Positions 35,823 to 45,461 are shown, numbered from the stretch's first letter. The stretch: DNA of 62,995 bases from an uncultured Prolixibacteraceae bacterium (GCA_937915865.1 CALGIG010000130.1:1-62995); one strand, 5' to 3'. Numbers and translations are program-made. Notes: generated from the sequence alone by a model not told the origin.

Positions 35823-36914
35823 CTATAACTTAATAAATATACGTTTCCTGTAAAGAAAATAAGCAACAAGAAAACAAGAACCCACCGAAATCAGCGCCCA
35901 AAGTAGGGAAGCCATTTTATCAATTAACCCTATATATATTAGGCTATTATAAACAAAGTCGTGAATATGGGTGTGTTTATAAAATGTTTCGAAAATATCG
36001 GCTACTACATAAATGGCAATGGCATTACTTCCGAATACAATACCGGTCTTTGCTATGGGATTGTTCTTGTACGATTTAACATCAATCAACCAAATAGAAG
36101 CTGCAAGTAACAACAACGCCCACCCGGCTGTATATAAAACGTACGAACTGGTCCAAATCTTTTTGATAATTGGGAATTGCCAGTCCCAAACAGAACCTGC
36201 AATGACACATAAAACGCCGGCAATAAAGAAATGGATGATCTTTTCTTCCATACTTTTATTTTCCCGAATAAGATGTTTCCCGGTAAATATTCCGATTAAA
36301 CATGTTGAAACAGAAGGAAATGTACTATATAAACCTTCCGAATTCCAACCTTTTTTCCCTAATATTTCAGGTGCAAAAAATAAACGATCAAACCATGCAG
36401 CAAAATTTCGACCAGGTTCAATTGTTCCGGCATAAAACTCGGATGTTGGTGTAAAACAAAGTGTTATCCAATAAACAAACAATACAGAAAAAAATACAAT
36501 TTGTTGTGTCTTACTATTTGTATATAAAAAAAGCAATGAAGCCAGCAAGTAAACAATGGCAATACGCTGGAGAACACCAAACCAATCGAATCGGATTACA
36601 AAGAAATCAGGTAAAAAATGAAGAAAAAGACCAATCCCATATAATATTAACGAGCGTACAACAATCTTTTTAAGCATTTCTTTTTTAGGCTTTTCATTTT
36701 GAATTTGCCTTGTAAATGAAAGAACGACAGAAATGCCCATTACAAAAATAAAAAACGGGAAAATGAAATCAGCAGGAGTTATTCCAGCCCAATGAGCATG
36801 TTCAAGCGGAGTAAAACTGTGACCATAAGCGCCCGGGTAATTCACTAATATCATAGCCGCAATAGTCAGACCCCGAAACACATCAATCGATAATATTCGG
36901 CCAGAGTTATTCAT
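35823..36914 (-). CDS. HGSNAT/NagX-like membrane acyltransferase
   Basis: 363 residues, about ten transmembrane spans. The start RILSIDVFRGLTIAAM and LEHAHWAGITPADFIFPFF (with the conserved His in HAHW) match the heparan-alpha-glucosaminide N-acetyltransferase/NagX family (DUF5009). HGSNAT passes acetyl groups across the membrane to glucosamine residues; NagX in bacterial GlcNAc operons is thought to do something similar. It sits 76 bp after the sialidase-YdjC fusion gene, which carries a deacetylase domain, so a coupled deacetylation/reacetylation step is conceivable. Confidence 0.8.
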   Translation of the reverse strand: MNNSGRILSIDVFRGLTIAAMILVNYPGAYGHSFTPLEHAHWAGITPADFIFPFFIFVMGISVVLSFTRQIQNEKPKKEMLKKIVVRSLILYGIGLFLHFLPDFFVIRFDWFGVLQRIAIVYLLASLLFLYTNSKTQQIVFFSVLFVYWITLCFTPTSEFYAGTIEPGRNFAAWFDRLFFAPEILGKKGWNSEGLYSTFPSVSTCLIGIFTGKHLIRENKSMEEKIIHFFIAGVLCVIAGSVWDWQFPIIKKIWTSSYVLYTAGWALLLLAASIWLIDVKSYKNNPIAKTGIVFGSNAIAIYVVADIFETFYKHTHIHDFVYNSLIYIGLIDKMASLLWALISVGSCFLVAYFLYRKRIFIKL

Positions 36915-36990
36915 AATTGGTATATTGGCAGGTTGGTTTTATCTACTATTCCCGAAACGAGTTATTTGTAAACTCTCGTATCAAATCATT

Positions 36991-39066
36991 CTACTTCTTT
37001 GCATCGAAACGTTTCATTATCTCCTTCCAATCTGTGATAATTATGCCTTCATCTTTAAAAAATTGGAGTACAACCGGATCAGCGAACATTTCACCTTCCC
37101 AAACACGTTGTTGCCAGCTACCCGTTATGCTTTTCAAGTTCTCTGTAGATGTTGCCGGATGAAAAATAATTTCGATCAACCCATTAGGCATAGATTTCAC
37201 CAGTTTAAAGAAATTTTCTCGCTTCTCTTCGTATGTTTTTCCGGCTGGCACACTTGTAAAGAAATCAAGTTTTGGTAGTTTATAATCGGCCACACTCCTG
37301 ATCACTTCATCATTTATCGGATAACCAGCCTGTTTAAAATAAGCAGCTACTTGCGGAACTTCAACATTGATAATATTTGCCGGAAGATGGTATTCTTCAG
37401 CAATTTTCAGAAAGACTTTAACATACTCAGGCGAACCATACATTGTGCCCATGTGAGTGTCGATGTGCGACGGACGGCGACCAGTAGCAATAAACTTGTC
37501 TATTTGTGCGCGTACTTCCATCTCAACTTCTTTAGCTGATGCGTGCGCAACAACTTCAGGCACTTCATGGTAAAATTTACCATCAGGATCAATTAATCCA
37601 GGTACTTTTTTAGGATTGATAACTGGCCCCCAACGATAGGTTTTCCATTCGCTGGTTAGGGTTAAATGAACACCTAAATCAGCATTCGGATATTTCTTTG
37701 CCCAGTCAATCATTTCTTTAGCATTCGGACAAGGCATCATAACAGCTGCAGCATTAATCTGCTTATTTGCAATGTACTTTTGTACCGCTTCATTTGCCTC
37801 AGGGCACATACCAGCATCATCGCAATGCAACAAAAGCACTTTTTTACCAACACCAAAACCCAGTTTTTCAGCCCATGTTTTGGTTGCTATTTTATCCGGA
37901 TCAACAACTACGTGTTTAATTGCCTCCTTGTGATCGCCTGCCGAATACGAAAAGGTCATATTCAGCAAACCGTCTGGAGTTTGAATCAGGCAAGGGTAGG
38001 AGTAGCTTTCTTTTTTGTCTTTGCTGTATTCAATCAATTCTTTCCACTTCCATGTTTTTCCTTCATCATCAGATAAATACAGCGATAATTGATATCGTCC
38101 GCCATTTATATCGTTACCCAGAAAGGCCCACTTACCATCATTCAAAACACAAAGTTCTACACTGGCTTCATTGGGGATATCGGTTTTCAGAGCAGCGCTC
38201 CACGATTCACCACTGTCAGTTGATATGCTGGTTTGAACTCGTGTTGGAGAATCGCCGCTATCGCGCATATAGGCAACAATGTCGCCATTTTTCCTTACGG
38301 CCAGGGCTGGCTGAATTGGTCCGCGACCAACAATAGGCAAACTCGGACGCCATGTTGTGCCTTCGTCATCAGAAATAGCTACAATCGACATATTCAATCC
38401 ATCAGAATACAGGGGAAGAAGAATTCGCCCGCTTTCAAGTGTAATTGGATGAATTCGTGTCATCCAGCCAAAGCTACGTTTAGTTATGTCATTGCTGGCT
38501 TCTTTAATAAGGTTGTCGTATTTTGGAGCGTAAGCTGCCCAACCCGATTCGTTTTCAGGAAGTTCTTTAAATCGCTTTTCAACTTCTTTTGCAAAATTGC
38601 CATCAGGTTTTAATAAGATATTGTCTTGCCATTCCCAAACAGGAGCCTCATTGCCAGAGTAATTGGTTGATGTACGAAATTTCAATATTGAATTTTCCCA
38701 TTTATTGGCCTGAACAGCAATCCAAAACAGAAACAGTTTGCCTTTCCGGTTAAGAAAAAGAACCGGATTACAATCAGGAATATCCTTGGTATCAGCCATT
38801 AAAAATGGGGTAGTCCATGTCGTTGAACCTTTTTTTAGCCTGGAACCCATTATCCGAACATTATCGGCTGTTCTTTCTCCATTTCCCTGAAACCAGGCTG
38901 TCAACAAATCACCATTAGGCAAGGCTACAATACTACTTCCATGAGTATGTTCGGTTTGTAACGGGAAAATTACTTCTTCCCGAATAATAGCATTTGTAGT
39001 ATTCCGGGTTTGTGCCCAAATACCTGAAAATACCATTATCATGATAAAAGTGAAAATTGATTTCAT
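36991..39066 (-). CDS. sialidase-like propeller fused to YdjC deacetylase
   Basis: 691 residues with a signal peptide to about residue 19. Residues 30-395 form a BNR sialidase-like beta-propeller (HGSSIVALPNGDLLTAW, TRIHPITLESGRILLPLY) with Asp-boxes at 232-239, 282-289 and 332-339. From about 408 a YdjC/ChbG-like carbohydrate deacetylase follows: LHCDDAGM with D416 and D417, GVHLTLTSEW with H467, SHIDTHMG with H534 and H538, and IIFHPA near the end. The metal set is complete, so the deacetylase is probably active; the propeller may act on another acidic sugar, not on sialic acid. ChbG/YdjC is normally cytoplasmic, which makes export of the fusion unusual. Confidence 0.85.
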   Translation of the reverse strand: MKSIFTFIMIMVFSGIWAQTRNTTNAIIREEVIFPLQTEHTHGSSIVALPNGDLLTAWFQGNGERTADNVRIMGSRLKKGSTTWTTPFLMADTKDIPDCNPVLFLNRKGKLFLFWIAVQANKWENSILKFRTSTNYSGNEAPVWEWQDNILLKPDGNFAKEVEKRFKELPENESGWAAYAPKYDNLIKEASNDITKRSFGWMTRIHPITLESGRILLPLYSDGLNMSIVAISDDEGTTWRPSLPIVGRGPIQPALAVRKNGDIVAYMRDSGDSPTRVQTSISTDSGESWSAALKTDIPNEASVELCVLNDGKWAFLGNDINGGRYQLSLYLSDDEGKTWKWKELIEYSKDKKESYSYPCLIQTPDGLLNMTFSYSAGDHKEAIKHVVVDPDKIATKTWAEKLGFGVGKKVLLLHCDDAGMCPEANEAVQKYIANKQINAAAVMMPCPNAKEMIDWAKKYPNADLGVHLTLTSEWKTYRWGPVINPKKVPGLIDPDGKFYHEVPEVVAHASAKEVEMEVRAQIDKFIATGRRPSHIDTHMGTMYGSPEYVKVFLKIAEEYHLPANIINVEVPQVAAYFKQAGYPINDEVIRSVADYKLPKLDFFTSVPAGKTYEEKRENFFKLVKSMPNGLIEIIFHPATSTENLKSITGSWQQRVWEGEMFADPVVLQFFKDEGIIITDWKEIMKRFDAKK

Positions 39067-39137
39067 TTACATGTCAGGTTGATGAAGGTAATAAGTACCA
39101 GAAAGATAAGGCTATTAATAGAAATCCGATTTTAAAT

Positions 39138-40073
39138 TCAGATTTTTGTAGCTGATAAAATTGGTGAATTAATAATTTCAGTCAATTCTTTCAATCCTTT
39201 TTCAATCTTAGCTCTTTCTTCCTTTCCATATTTACGAATAGGGGCAGCTACATAATCGCTACAAATATTCATAAGCGACAAGGCACACTTTATTCCTTTA
39301 ATGTATTTTGAATTGTTTTTGCCAACGTTATAAATCAAATCATTAATCATGATCATTCTTTCACGTAAAACTTCAATTTTGTCCAAATCCCTTTCTACTG
39401 AAGCATTGTATAAATCGACAAATAATTTTGGAAATATGTTTGCACCTCCAGTTACGGCACCATGTCCTCCGTAAATAATGGTTTCGGGAAGGAACAGTTC
39501 AGTACCGGCAATTACGGCAAATTCGGGCGAATCTTTAAATTCCTGGATTAAAGAGTATAAATAATTAATATCACCCGAGCTATCTTTTACTCCAACAGCT
39601 CCAAGTTCTTTAGCCCTTCTTATAGTACTTACTGACATGTGTACTTTTGTACACCCGGGCATATCATACATTAGAAATGGTAAAGGTAATTTGGGGACAA
39701 TTATTTCAAGATATTCTCTCATCTCTTCTTGTGAAATAGGCAAATAATAAGGCGGAGCTATAACAACACCATCTAAACCCTGTTCAGCCGAATAGTTTGC
39801 GATCTCCAATGAACCTTCGAGAGAGGTATCTGTAATTCCTACAACAACCGGAATACGTTTTTTAACAAATTCACTAGTCTTTTTAATTAGCTCTTTCCGA
39901 AGATTATAACTCAAACTGGTAGCTTCGCCAGTAGTTCCCAAAATAAACAGACCATGGACGCCACCGGTTATTAAATATTCAATTAGGTTTTCTAATCCAT
40001 TAATGTCTAGTGCTTTGTTACTGATAAGCGGAGTAATTACCGGAGGAATTATACCATTAAATGTTGGTTTCAT
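39138..40073 (-). CDS. DHDPS/N-acetylneuraminate-lyase family aldolase
   Basis: 311 residues. The class I pyruvate-lyase fold is confirmed by GTTGE (46-50), Y136 (MYDMPG) and Schiff-base K163 (GVKDSSGD). Sequence alone cannot choose between N-acetylneuraminate lyase, KDG aldolase and dihydrodipicolinate synthase; the context (sialidase-YdjC fusion, RraA and HpaI-type aldolases) favours a sugar-acid lyase. It is the first gene of the operon and faces a divergent AraC gene. Confidence 0.85.
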   Translation of the reverse strand: MKPTFNGIIPPVITPLISNKALDINGLENLIEYLITGGVHGLFILGTTGEATSLSYNLRKELIKKTSEFVKKRIPVVVGITDTSLEGSLEIANYSAEQGLDGVVIAPPYYLPISQEEMREYLEIIVPKLPLPFLMYDMPGCTKVHMSVSTIRRAKELGAVGVKDSSGDINYLYSLIQEFKDSPEFAVIAGTELFLPETIIYGGHGAVTGGANIFPKLFVDLYNASVERDLDKIEVLRERMIMINDLIYNVGKNNSKYIKGIKCALSLMNICSDYVAAPIRKYGKEERAKIEKGLKELTEIINSPILSATKI

Positions 40074-40258
40074 AGAAAATATTTAAATAAAATAGAATAC
40101 ACTGATTTTTTAATTAACACTGATTTTGTTTTCTATAATCAAAGGAAGTTTATTACTGTTTGAATTACTTCTGCTATTTTGTTCTATTTACATAGTATAT
40201 TAACTAGAATATTTAAATAAACTATTATATTTGGGTGTTGAAGTTAAAAAATGCGAAT
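40074..40258. promoter_or_regulatory. divergent promoter with AATATTTAAATAAA direct repeat
   Basis: A 185-bp gap. The 14-mer AATATTTAAATAAA occurs at 40078-40091 and 40208-40221, close to each gene start. TATATTTG (40226-40233) fits a TAnnTTTG -7 element for the AraC gene and lies where its GTG reading would begin, supporting the ATG at 40259. Confidence 0.5.
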
Positions 40259-41113
40259 ATGGAGTTTATCTATGAAAAGATTTCTGTTCCGTTCAAGAAG
40301 ACATTCATAACAAGACGGCTCAAAATGGATCCAAAATCGAACCGAATCCATTCACATAGAAATTTTGAACTAAATTTAATTATTTCTGGATCGGGCCGAA
40401 GGATTGTAGGTAATCACATTTCGAGTTATGCCAAAGGTGATTTGGTATTACTTGGGCCCAATGTTTACCATTGCTGGGAAGTTCAATCAACCGAAGGGGA
40501 GGAACTCGATGGTGAATGTATTGTAACTCATTTTTCTGAAAACATTATTAATTCAGGTTTTTTCAATATTCCCGAACTTGAGAGTGTGGTCACTCTATTA
40601 AAAGAAGCTGATACTGGTATTTTTTTCCATGGTAAAAAAGCTGAAAAGGTTGCCTCTACTATTTCAAAAATGGTTAATCTTACCGGCCTTGAACTTTATA
40701 TAAAATTACTTGAAGTGTTCAATTTATTACTTCAGATTGAAGATCGAGAGTATTTGGCTTTACCATCCTCGCAACCCAATATACATGAAAAAGATATAGA
40801 CCAGATTAATAAGGTTTATGAGTATGTTTTTCAAAATATTAGGGAGGGAATTAAATTAAAAGAAGCTTCATCGTTGGTTTGTATGGAACCAGGTTCTTTT
40901 TGCCGATATTTTAAAAAGAAAACCAATCAAACATTCATGGATTATGTTAAAAATGTTCGCATTGGTATTGCTGCAAAACTTTTAGCCGAATCGGATAAAC
41001 AAATTACCCAGATTTGTTTTGAATGTGGGTACAACAACCTTGCAAACTTCAATCACTATTTTAAAGATATAATGAAAAAAACACCATCGGAATACCGAAA
41101 AGATTTTAAATAA
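40259..41113 (+). CDS. AraC-family regulator with cupin sensor
   Basis: 284 residues from the ATG at 40259. A GTG at 40235 is in frame but lies immediately downstream of a -7-like box, so I reject it. The N-terminal cupin sensor (HSHRNFELNLIISGSGRRIV, YAKGDLVLLGPNVYHCW) binds a small ligand, probably a sugar. The C-terminal 100 residues carry two HTH motifs (KLKEASSLVCMEPGSFCRYF; QICFECGYNNLANFNHYF). It faces the aldolase operon and is its likely regulator. Confidence 0.85.
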   Translation: MEFIYEKISVPFKKTFITRRLKMDPKSNRIHSHRNFELNLIISGSGRRIVGNHISSYAKGDLVLLGPNVYHCWEVQSTEGEELDGECIVTHFSENIINSGFFNIPELESVVTLLKEADTGIFFHGKKAEKVASTISKMVNLTGLELYIKLLEVFNLLLQIEDREYLALPSSQPNIHEKDIDQINKVYEYVFQNIREGIKLKEASSLVCMEPGSFCRYFKKKTNQTFMDYVKNVRIGIAAKLLAESDKQITQICFECGYNNLANFNHYFKDIMKKTPSEYRKDFK

Positions 41114-41152
41114 TAGAAAGTCCTTCCAAAATAAAAGAAAGGCCTCAGCGCA

Positions 41153-42988
41153 TTAAATTTTAACTGTATTTTTAAGTTGTTGTTCTTCTCTCAGTTTTGA
41201 AGGTTTTGTTTCCTGTATGGCCATATAAATAATTTCGGAAATATCGTGTACAGGAAGTTGCCTACTCTTGGCAAATGTTTTTTTACATAAAGGACAAGCT
41301 GTAGCTAATACATCAGGTTTATAACGAACATATTCGTCCATAGCTTTTTCCCGAATTTGGTTCCGCTCAGCCATTTGTATTTTTGTATTTGCCAAACTGC
41401 CACCACAACAAAAAGCTTCTTCTTTTTCGTTTTTAATTGATATAACCTCTGCATATTCATCAAGTAACAAGCGTGGTTGATGGTATATTCCACTTCCGCG
41501 ACCAAGTTCACAAGGGTCGTGATAAACAACTCTGGTATTCATTTTATTTACCGGTAAACGGCCATTGGCCATTAATTCCAGTAAATATTCAGAATGATGT
41601 TGAACTACTATTCCTGGGATTGCATAATCTTCTTTGAAAACTTTATAGCAGATAGGACAGGAGACAACCAGTTTTTTGGCCCCTGAAGCTAAAATTCGTT
41701 CCCGATTATTGTCGATAAGCTTCTGCGCAGCTTCATATTGTCCAATCTGCATTAACGGACGTCCACAGCAAGCTGTTTTCTCTTCATCCATGAACCAGTA
41801 TTGAACTTTGGCTTCTTCGAACAAGCCTTTCATCGATTTAATTATGGCAGGAGTGAGATGGGTCATACATCCTGCAAAATAGATAACCTGGGTTTGAGGG
41901 CTTATAGCAATTTTACCATTTCTAAGGTATTCATAAGAAGAATTGTAATCTCGGGTTGATTCTATTCGCTGGGTAATACGTAAACTGTTTAATTCCAATC
42001 CAACAGGGCAGTCGGTCTGGCATCGGCCGCAAAGCAAACAGTTAAACAATTTCTCATCAGTTATCTTTCTGTTTCGAAGGTGTTTAAGCATATAAACCGA
42101 TTGTGTGTCCTTAATAGCTGCATGAGTCATTTGGCAGCTGTCGAGACAAATACCACATCGCGAACAAGAGTAAATTTGAATTCTGGAAAAACCATCAATA
42201 CGTTTTTGTACTTTAATTCCATAATTACGAAGGAAAATCATAACAACTTCAACCGGGATATGCATATAACGGCTAACCGGTAATGCAAAAAAGAAAAGAC
42301 CTAAAGCGCAAGAATATCCCCACCACAGTGGCATTTCAAATATTTGAACAGGAAGAAATGACGCTAGAAAATTACCTGTTGGTTGGCTTATAATACTTCC
42401 ATTGTGGTGTATTCCTGCTGAAACACTTTCTGCTAAAAACCGGAGTGGAAATATGAACCAAAGTGCTGCTAAAGCTATTCGATCGCCTGTTTTGAGCTGA
42501 GTTGTTTTTTTCATGCCAAAGGCACGACTGTTAAATCGTTTATAGTAAGCAAGCAAAACACCCGACAAAACAAATAAAAGCAACAAATCCATACTCGCCG
42601 CAAGCATTTTTCCTCCCAAAGTAATTGATTGATGAGTAGCAAAATACCGCATAAAAATGGTTTTATAAATCGGGATTGACAGGGTTTGATAATGCTGGTA
42701 AGCTTCAATATGACCAACAACAATAAGCAAAAACCAGCCAAATGCCAGGCTCATGTGCATGTACCCCAATACCGGATTTTTTTTGAAAATTTTCCGGTGA
42801 AGTAATGATTCCATAAATGTTTCATGGACTGCCAATAATGTTTTCCTGGTAAAAATATTGTGTATGATCCGGCTTTTGTCAATTTTCGACAATTGCGAAA
42901 TCCATACACCTACTATTACTATCAAAAATGAAACAATAAACAGTAATCCAATTGTAAACGGCAATATAAATGATGGAGGAAATTTCAT
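41153..42988 (-). CDS. membrane HdrD/E-like Fe-S reductase subunit
   Basis: 611 residues. About five N-terminal transmembrane spans (residues 8-30 to about 245) resemble the cytochrome b/NarI-type HdrE domain, with several His residues inside (HMSLAF, HQSITLGG, HHNG). Two 4Fe-4S clusters follow (CSRCGICLDSC; CLLCGRCQTDCP), then two CCG domains (CMTHLT, CCGRPL, CPICY; then HDPCELG, CCGGSL, CPLCK). This fuses the HdrE, HdrC and HdrD modules and is the membrane exit for electrons of the Hdr-like complex. It lies 5 bp after the small ferredoxin gene. Confidence 0.85.
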   Translation of the reverse strand: MKFPPSFILPFTIGLLFIVSFLIVIVGVWISQLSKIDKSRIIHNIFTRKTLLAVHETFMESLLHRKIFKKNPVLGYMHMSLAFGWFLLIVVGHIEAYQHYQTLSIPIYKTIFMRYFATHQSITLGGKMLAASMDLLLLFVLSGVLLAYYKRFNSRAFGMKKTTQLKTGDRIALAALWFIFPLRFLAESVSAGIHHNGSIISQPTGNFLASFLPVQIFEMPLWWGYSCALGLFFFALPVSRYMHIPVEVVMIFLRNYGIKVQKRIDGFSRIQIYSCSRCGICLDSCQMTHAAIKDTQSVYMLKHLRNRKITDEKLFNCLLCGRCQTDCPVGLELNSLRITQRIESTRDYNSSYEYLRNGKIAISPQTQVIYFAGCMTHLTPAIIKSMKGLFEEAKVQYWFMDEEKTACCGRPLMQIGQYEAAQKLIDNNRERILASGAKKLVVSCPICYKVFKEDYAIPGIVVQHHSEYLLELMANGRLPVNKMNTRVVYHDPCELGRGSGIYHQPRLLLDEYAEVISIKNEKEEAFCCGGSLANTKIQMAERNQIREKAMDEYVRYKPDVLATACPLCKKTFAKSRQLPVHDISEIIYMAIQETKPSKLREEQQLKNTVKI

Positions 42989-42993
42989 TGCAG

Positions 42994-43338
42994 TTATTTA
43001 GATAATGATTTATACTTCACTACATTTTTCTTAATCAACATGATCACGTTACGAAGATTAATACCTCGTGGACATACCAATTGGCATTTTCCGCAAAGCA
43101 TACATTTTTGAATTTCATTCTCTAGTTCTGATGTTTCACCTCTTCGAAGCATTAAATTCATCCTTCTGATATTAAAACTCACCAGGTCGCCGGCGCTGCA
43201 AGTAGCTGTGCAACCGCCACACGATAGGCAAACCTTAAATGAGGGTTCATTTTCCAAAATTTCATTTAAGAGTCGTCCGTCAAACTGATCGTAATCGATT
43301 GTACGTTGTTTAATAACAGTAAAACCAAAATTCTTCAT
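42994..43338 (-). CDS. HdrC-like dicluster ferredoxin, second copy
   Basis: 114 residues with two CxxCxxCxxxC-type clusters (CLSCGGCTATC; CMLCGKCQLVCP), the hallmark of HdrC. The start overlaps the end of the HdrA-like gene by one base. It probably wires the flavoprotein to the membrane subunit encoded 5 bp downstream. Confidence 0.9.
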   Translation of the reverse strand: MKNFGFTVIKQRTIDYDQFDGRLLNEILENEPSFKVCLSCGGCTATCSAGDLVSFNIRRMNLMLRRGETSELENEIQKCMLCGKCQLVCPRGINLRNVIMLIKKNVVKYKSLSK

Positions 43339-44363
43339 TAATTCATAAGTTTAAGCCACTTATTAACTTCCGACGCAGCCGATCGGGCATGTAAAATAGT
43401 GTCATTTATCGACATAGGCGCAGTACAACTTCCAGCAAGAAAAATACCATCAGAATTCGATTGGTTGGATTTCAGGAATGAATCGACGGTCTTTAAGAAA
43501 CCGGAATCTTCACATTGCAATAAACAAGCAGACGCGGCTTCTGCGGTTCCTTTTCCAACTTCCATTCCTATAAGCAATACCAAAAGATCAACATTCATTT
43601 TTAAAGGCCTTCCTGAAAGTGTATCTTCAGCTTTAATTAACAGGCTCTTGTCAATTTTCTCCGAAGCTTCTGATAAACGCCCCCTAATAAATTGAATGTC
43701 ATACTTTTCCTGGGCATCGCGATAAAGTTCCTCGAAATGTTTGCCATACATACGTAAATCCATGTAAAAGCAGAAAATTTCTACATCAGGCAACCGTTTT
43801 TTAAGTTCAATGGCTTGTTTAACACCTGTAACACAACACACTTTAGAACAATAGTGATTTCCTGATTTCTCATCCCGCGAACCGACACAATGTACAAAAG
43901 CTATTCGTTTAGGATGTTCACCTGTAACAGTAGTCAGATTTCCATCAGGGAGTAATAGTTTTTCCAAATCAGCTGATGTAATTACATGGTCATAAATTTT
44001 ATAGCCATATTCTTCTTTGCGTTGGGCATCAAAAAGCTCATAGCCGGTGGCCAAAACAATAGCATCAGCATTTAATTGCTGATTAACAGATGTTTGTATT
44101 TCAAATTTACCATTTTTACGTTCCAACGATTGAATTTTAGTTTCTCTCAGAATCGAAAAATCCTTTTGCTCACACTTCTCCTGGAGAGATTCTCTTATTT
44201 TTTCAGCCGGAGTAAAATCTGGAAATAAGTAAGACCAATTATTTAGTTTTCCGCCAATATTCGATTCCTTTTCAATAATAGTAACCCAATGTCCGGCATC
44301 AGTAAGCTCACAGGCAACTTCAATTCCTGCAATTCCACCACCTATAACAACAATATGCTTCAC
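43338..44363 (-). CDS. HdrA-like FAD oxidoreductase, compact form
   Basis: 341 residues, about half the size of methanogen HdrA because the extra ferredoxin domains are missing. The FAD fold VVIGGGIAGIEVACEL starts at residue 5. The HdrA cluster motif Cys-x12-Cys-x3-Cys-Cys is intact (C159, C172, C176, C177). In Hdr complexes this subunit bifurcates or distributes electrons; without MvhD/FlpD or a hydrogenase here, a simple electron transfer to quinone is more likely. It starts 30 bp after HdrB. Confidence 0.85.
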   Translation of the reverse strand: MKHIVVIGGGIAGIEVACELTDAGHWVTIIEKESNIGGKLNNWSYLFPDFTPAEKIRESLQEKCEQKDFSILRETKIQSLERKNGKFEIQTSVNQQLNADAIVLATGYELFDAQRKEEYGYKIYDHVITSADLEKLLLPDGNLTTVTGEHPKRIAFVHCVGSRDEKSGNHYCSKVCCVTGVKQAIELKKRLPDVEIFCFYMDLRMYGKHFEELYRDAQEKYDIQFIRGRLSEASEKIDKSLLIKAEDTLSGRPLKMNVDLLVLLIGMEVGKGTAEAASACLLQCEDSGFLKTVDSFLKSNQSNSDGIFLAGSCTAPMSINDTILHARSAASEVNKWLKLMN

Positions 44364-44393
44364 AAAATTTATATTTCAGGTTTTAAATACAAT

Positions 44394-45461
44394 TTATTCA
44401 CATGTATATCCAGTCATTGCCGGATTTCCTATTAGTTTTCCATTCTTGCCGGCATATTTAAGTTTAGGGTCGTAACAAACACCCATTTTATCGAGTAACG
44501 GTTCAACGTTAGTTTGGTGCATTTGTATTCCCATATCCCAGGGATTATATCCAAGTACAAGCCCTGCAAGTTCTTCGTAAGTCAAAACTGGAATTCCATG
44601 CCCATTCTCTCCGTAAGTTTTTCCCTCCATTTCTTCAATAACATATTGCCACCGATCAAGAAACATCGGACAACCAGGACAATTGCAAAGAATCGCATCG
44701 GGTTTATAGGGTTCCATCGACTCAAATTTCTTTCTGGAATTAGAAACCGAGTAACCACGGTTCGACATAACTAAATACTGACGAAAACCAAATCCGCAGC
44801 AATGCCTTCTTTCAGGATAATCGATAACTTCGCCGCCCCATGATTCGATCATTCCAACGAGAACGTGCGGAAACTCAGCTCCGCCAACACCTTTTGATGG
44901 AAACATTTTTGAATAATGACAGCCGATATGTTCTACTATCCGGAGTGGTTTCCCAGTATTTTTGTTAACAAGAGCAAGCTTTGATTTTGCAAAAATATCT
45001 TCTCTGAATTTATAAATAATATCACTCGCATGTGCCACATTTTCAGGAACTTCAAACTCGCGACCTGTCGCTTTTTTTAGAAATGCACGAATTTTTTCCA
45101 GCTCTTTAGGAAACTCTTTCCATGTTTCTATCACTTCGTTATAAATTCCAAACGAAGTGATACACGAGACTGCCAGATTCTTGTATCCTGCTTCTGTCAT
45201 GAGTGCAAATTGGCGTGCCACGATAGTCTGTAAAGTTTCAAACGGAACAACATCCGAATGATAACCAATACCTGAACATGTTGTATGATTTGGATTTTCG
45301 TATACGTCTTTATTTAGTTCCGTGCGCAAAATCTTTAAAAACGTTTGCTCTGATCCAGGAAAGAAATTCTGCCTTATACAGCTGCGCACGTAGAAATAGT
45401 TATCATTGGCAATTTCTTTTTGATAATCTTTCCAGATATTTCTCTTGCCTTCAAGTTTCAT
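44394..45461 (-). CDS. HdrB-like CCG-domain subunit
   Basis: 355 residues. The C-terminal CCG motif is clear (HIGCHYSK, HCCGFGFRQY, CNCPGCPMFLD) and would bind a noncubane 4Fe-4S cluster that cleaves disulfides. The N-terminal copy is weaker (CSGIGYHSD, SCITSFG instead of CCG and CxxC). Methanogen HdrB reduces the CoM-CoB heterodisulfide; in a bacterium the substrate must be another disulfide or thiol. It lies 42 bp after the HdrC-like gene. Confidence 0.85.
   Translation of the reverse strand: MKLEGKRNIWKDYQKEIANDNYFYVRSCIRQNFFPGSEQTFLKILRTELNKDVYENPNHTTCSGIGYHSDVVPFETLQTIVARQFALMTEAGYKNLAVSCITSFGIYNEVIETWKEFPKELEKIRAFLKKATGREFEVPENVAHASDIIYKFREDIFAKSKLALVNKNTGKPLRIVEHIGCHYSKMFPSKGVGGAEFPHVLVGMIESWGGEVIDYPERRHCCGFGFRQYLVMSNRGYSVSNSRKKFESMEPYKPDAILCNCPGCPMFLDRWQYVIEEMEGKTYGENGHGIPVLTYEELAGLVLGYNPWDMGIQMHQTNVEPLLDKMGVCYDPKLKYAGKNGKLIGNPAMTGYTCE

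Noticed and set aside
36991..39066. Firm assignment of the propeller as true sialidase
   Set aside because: Asp-boxes are present, but a full Arg triad and Tyr/Glu pair could not be verified by eye.
39138..40073. Firm assignment as N-acetylneuraminate lyase (nanA)
   Set aside because: Motifs are shared across the DHDPS/NAL/KDG-aldolase superfamily; only context favours a sugar acid.
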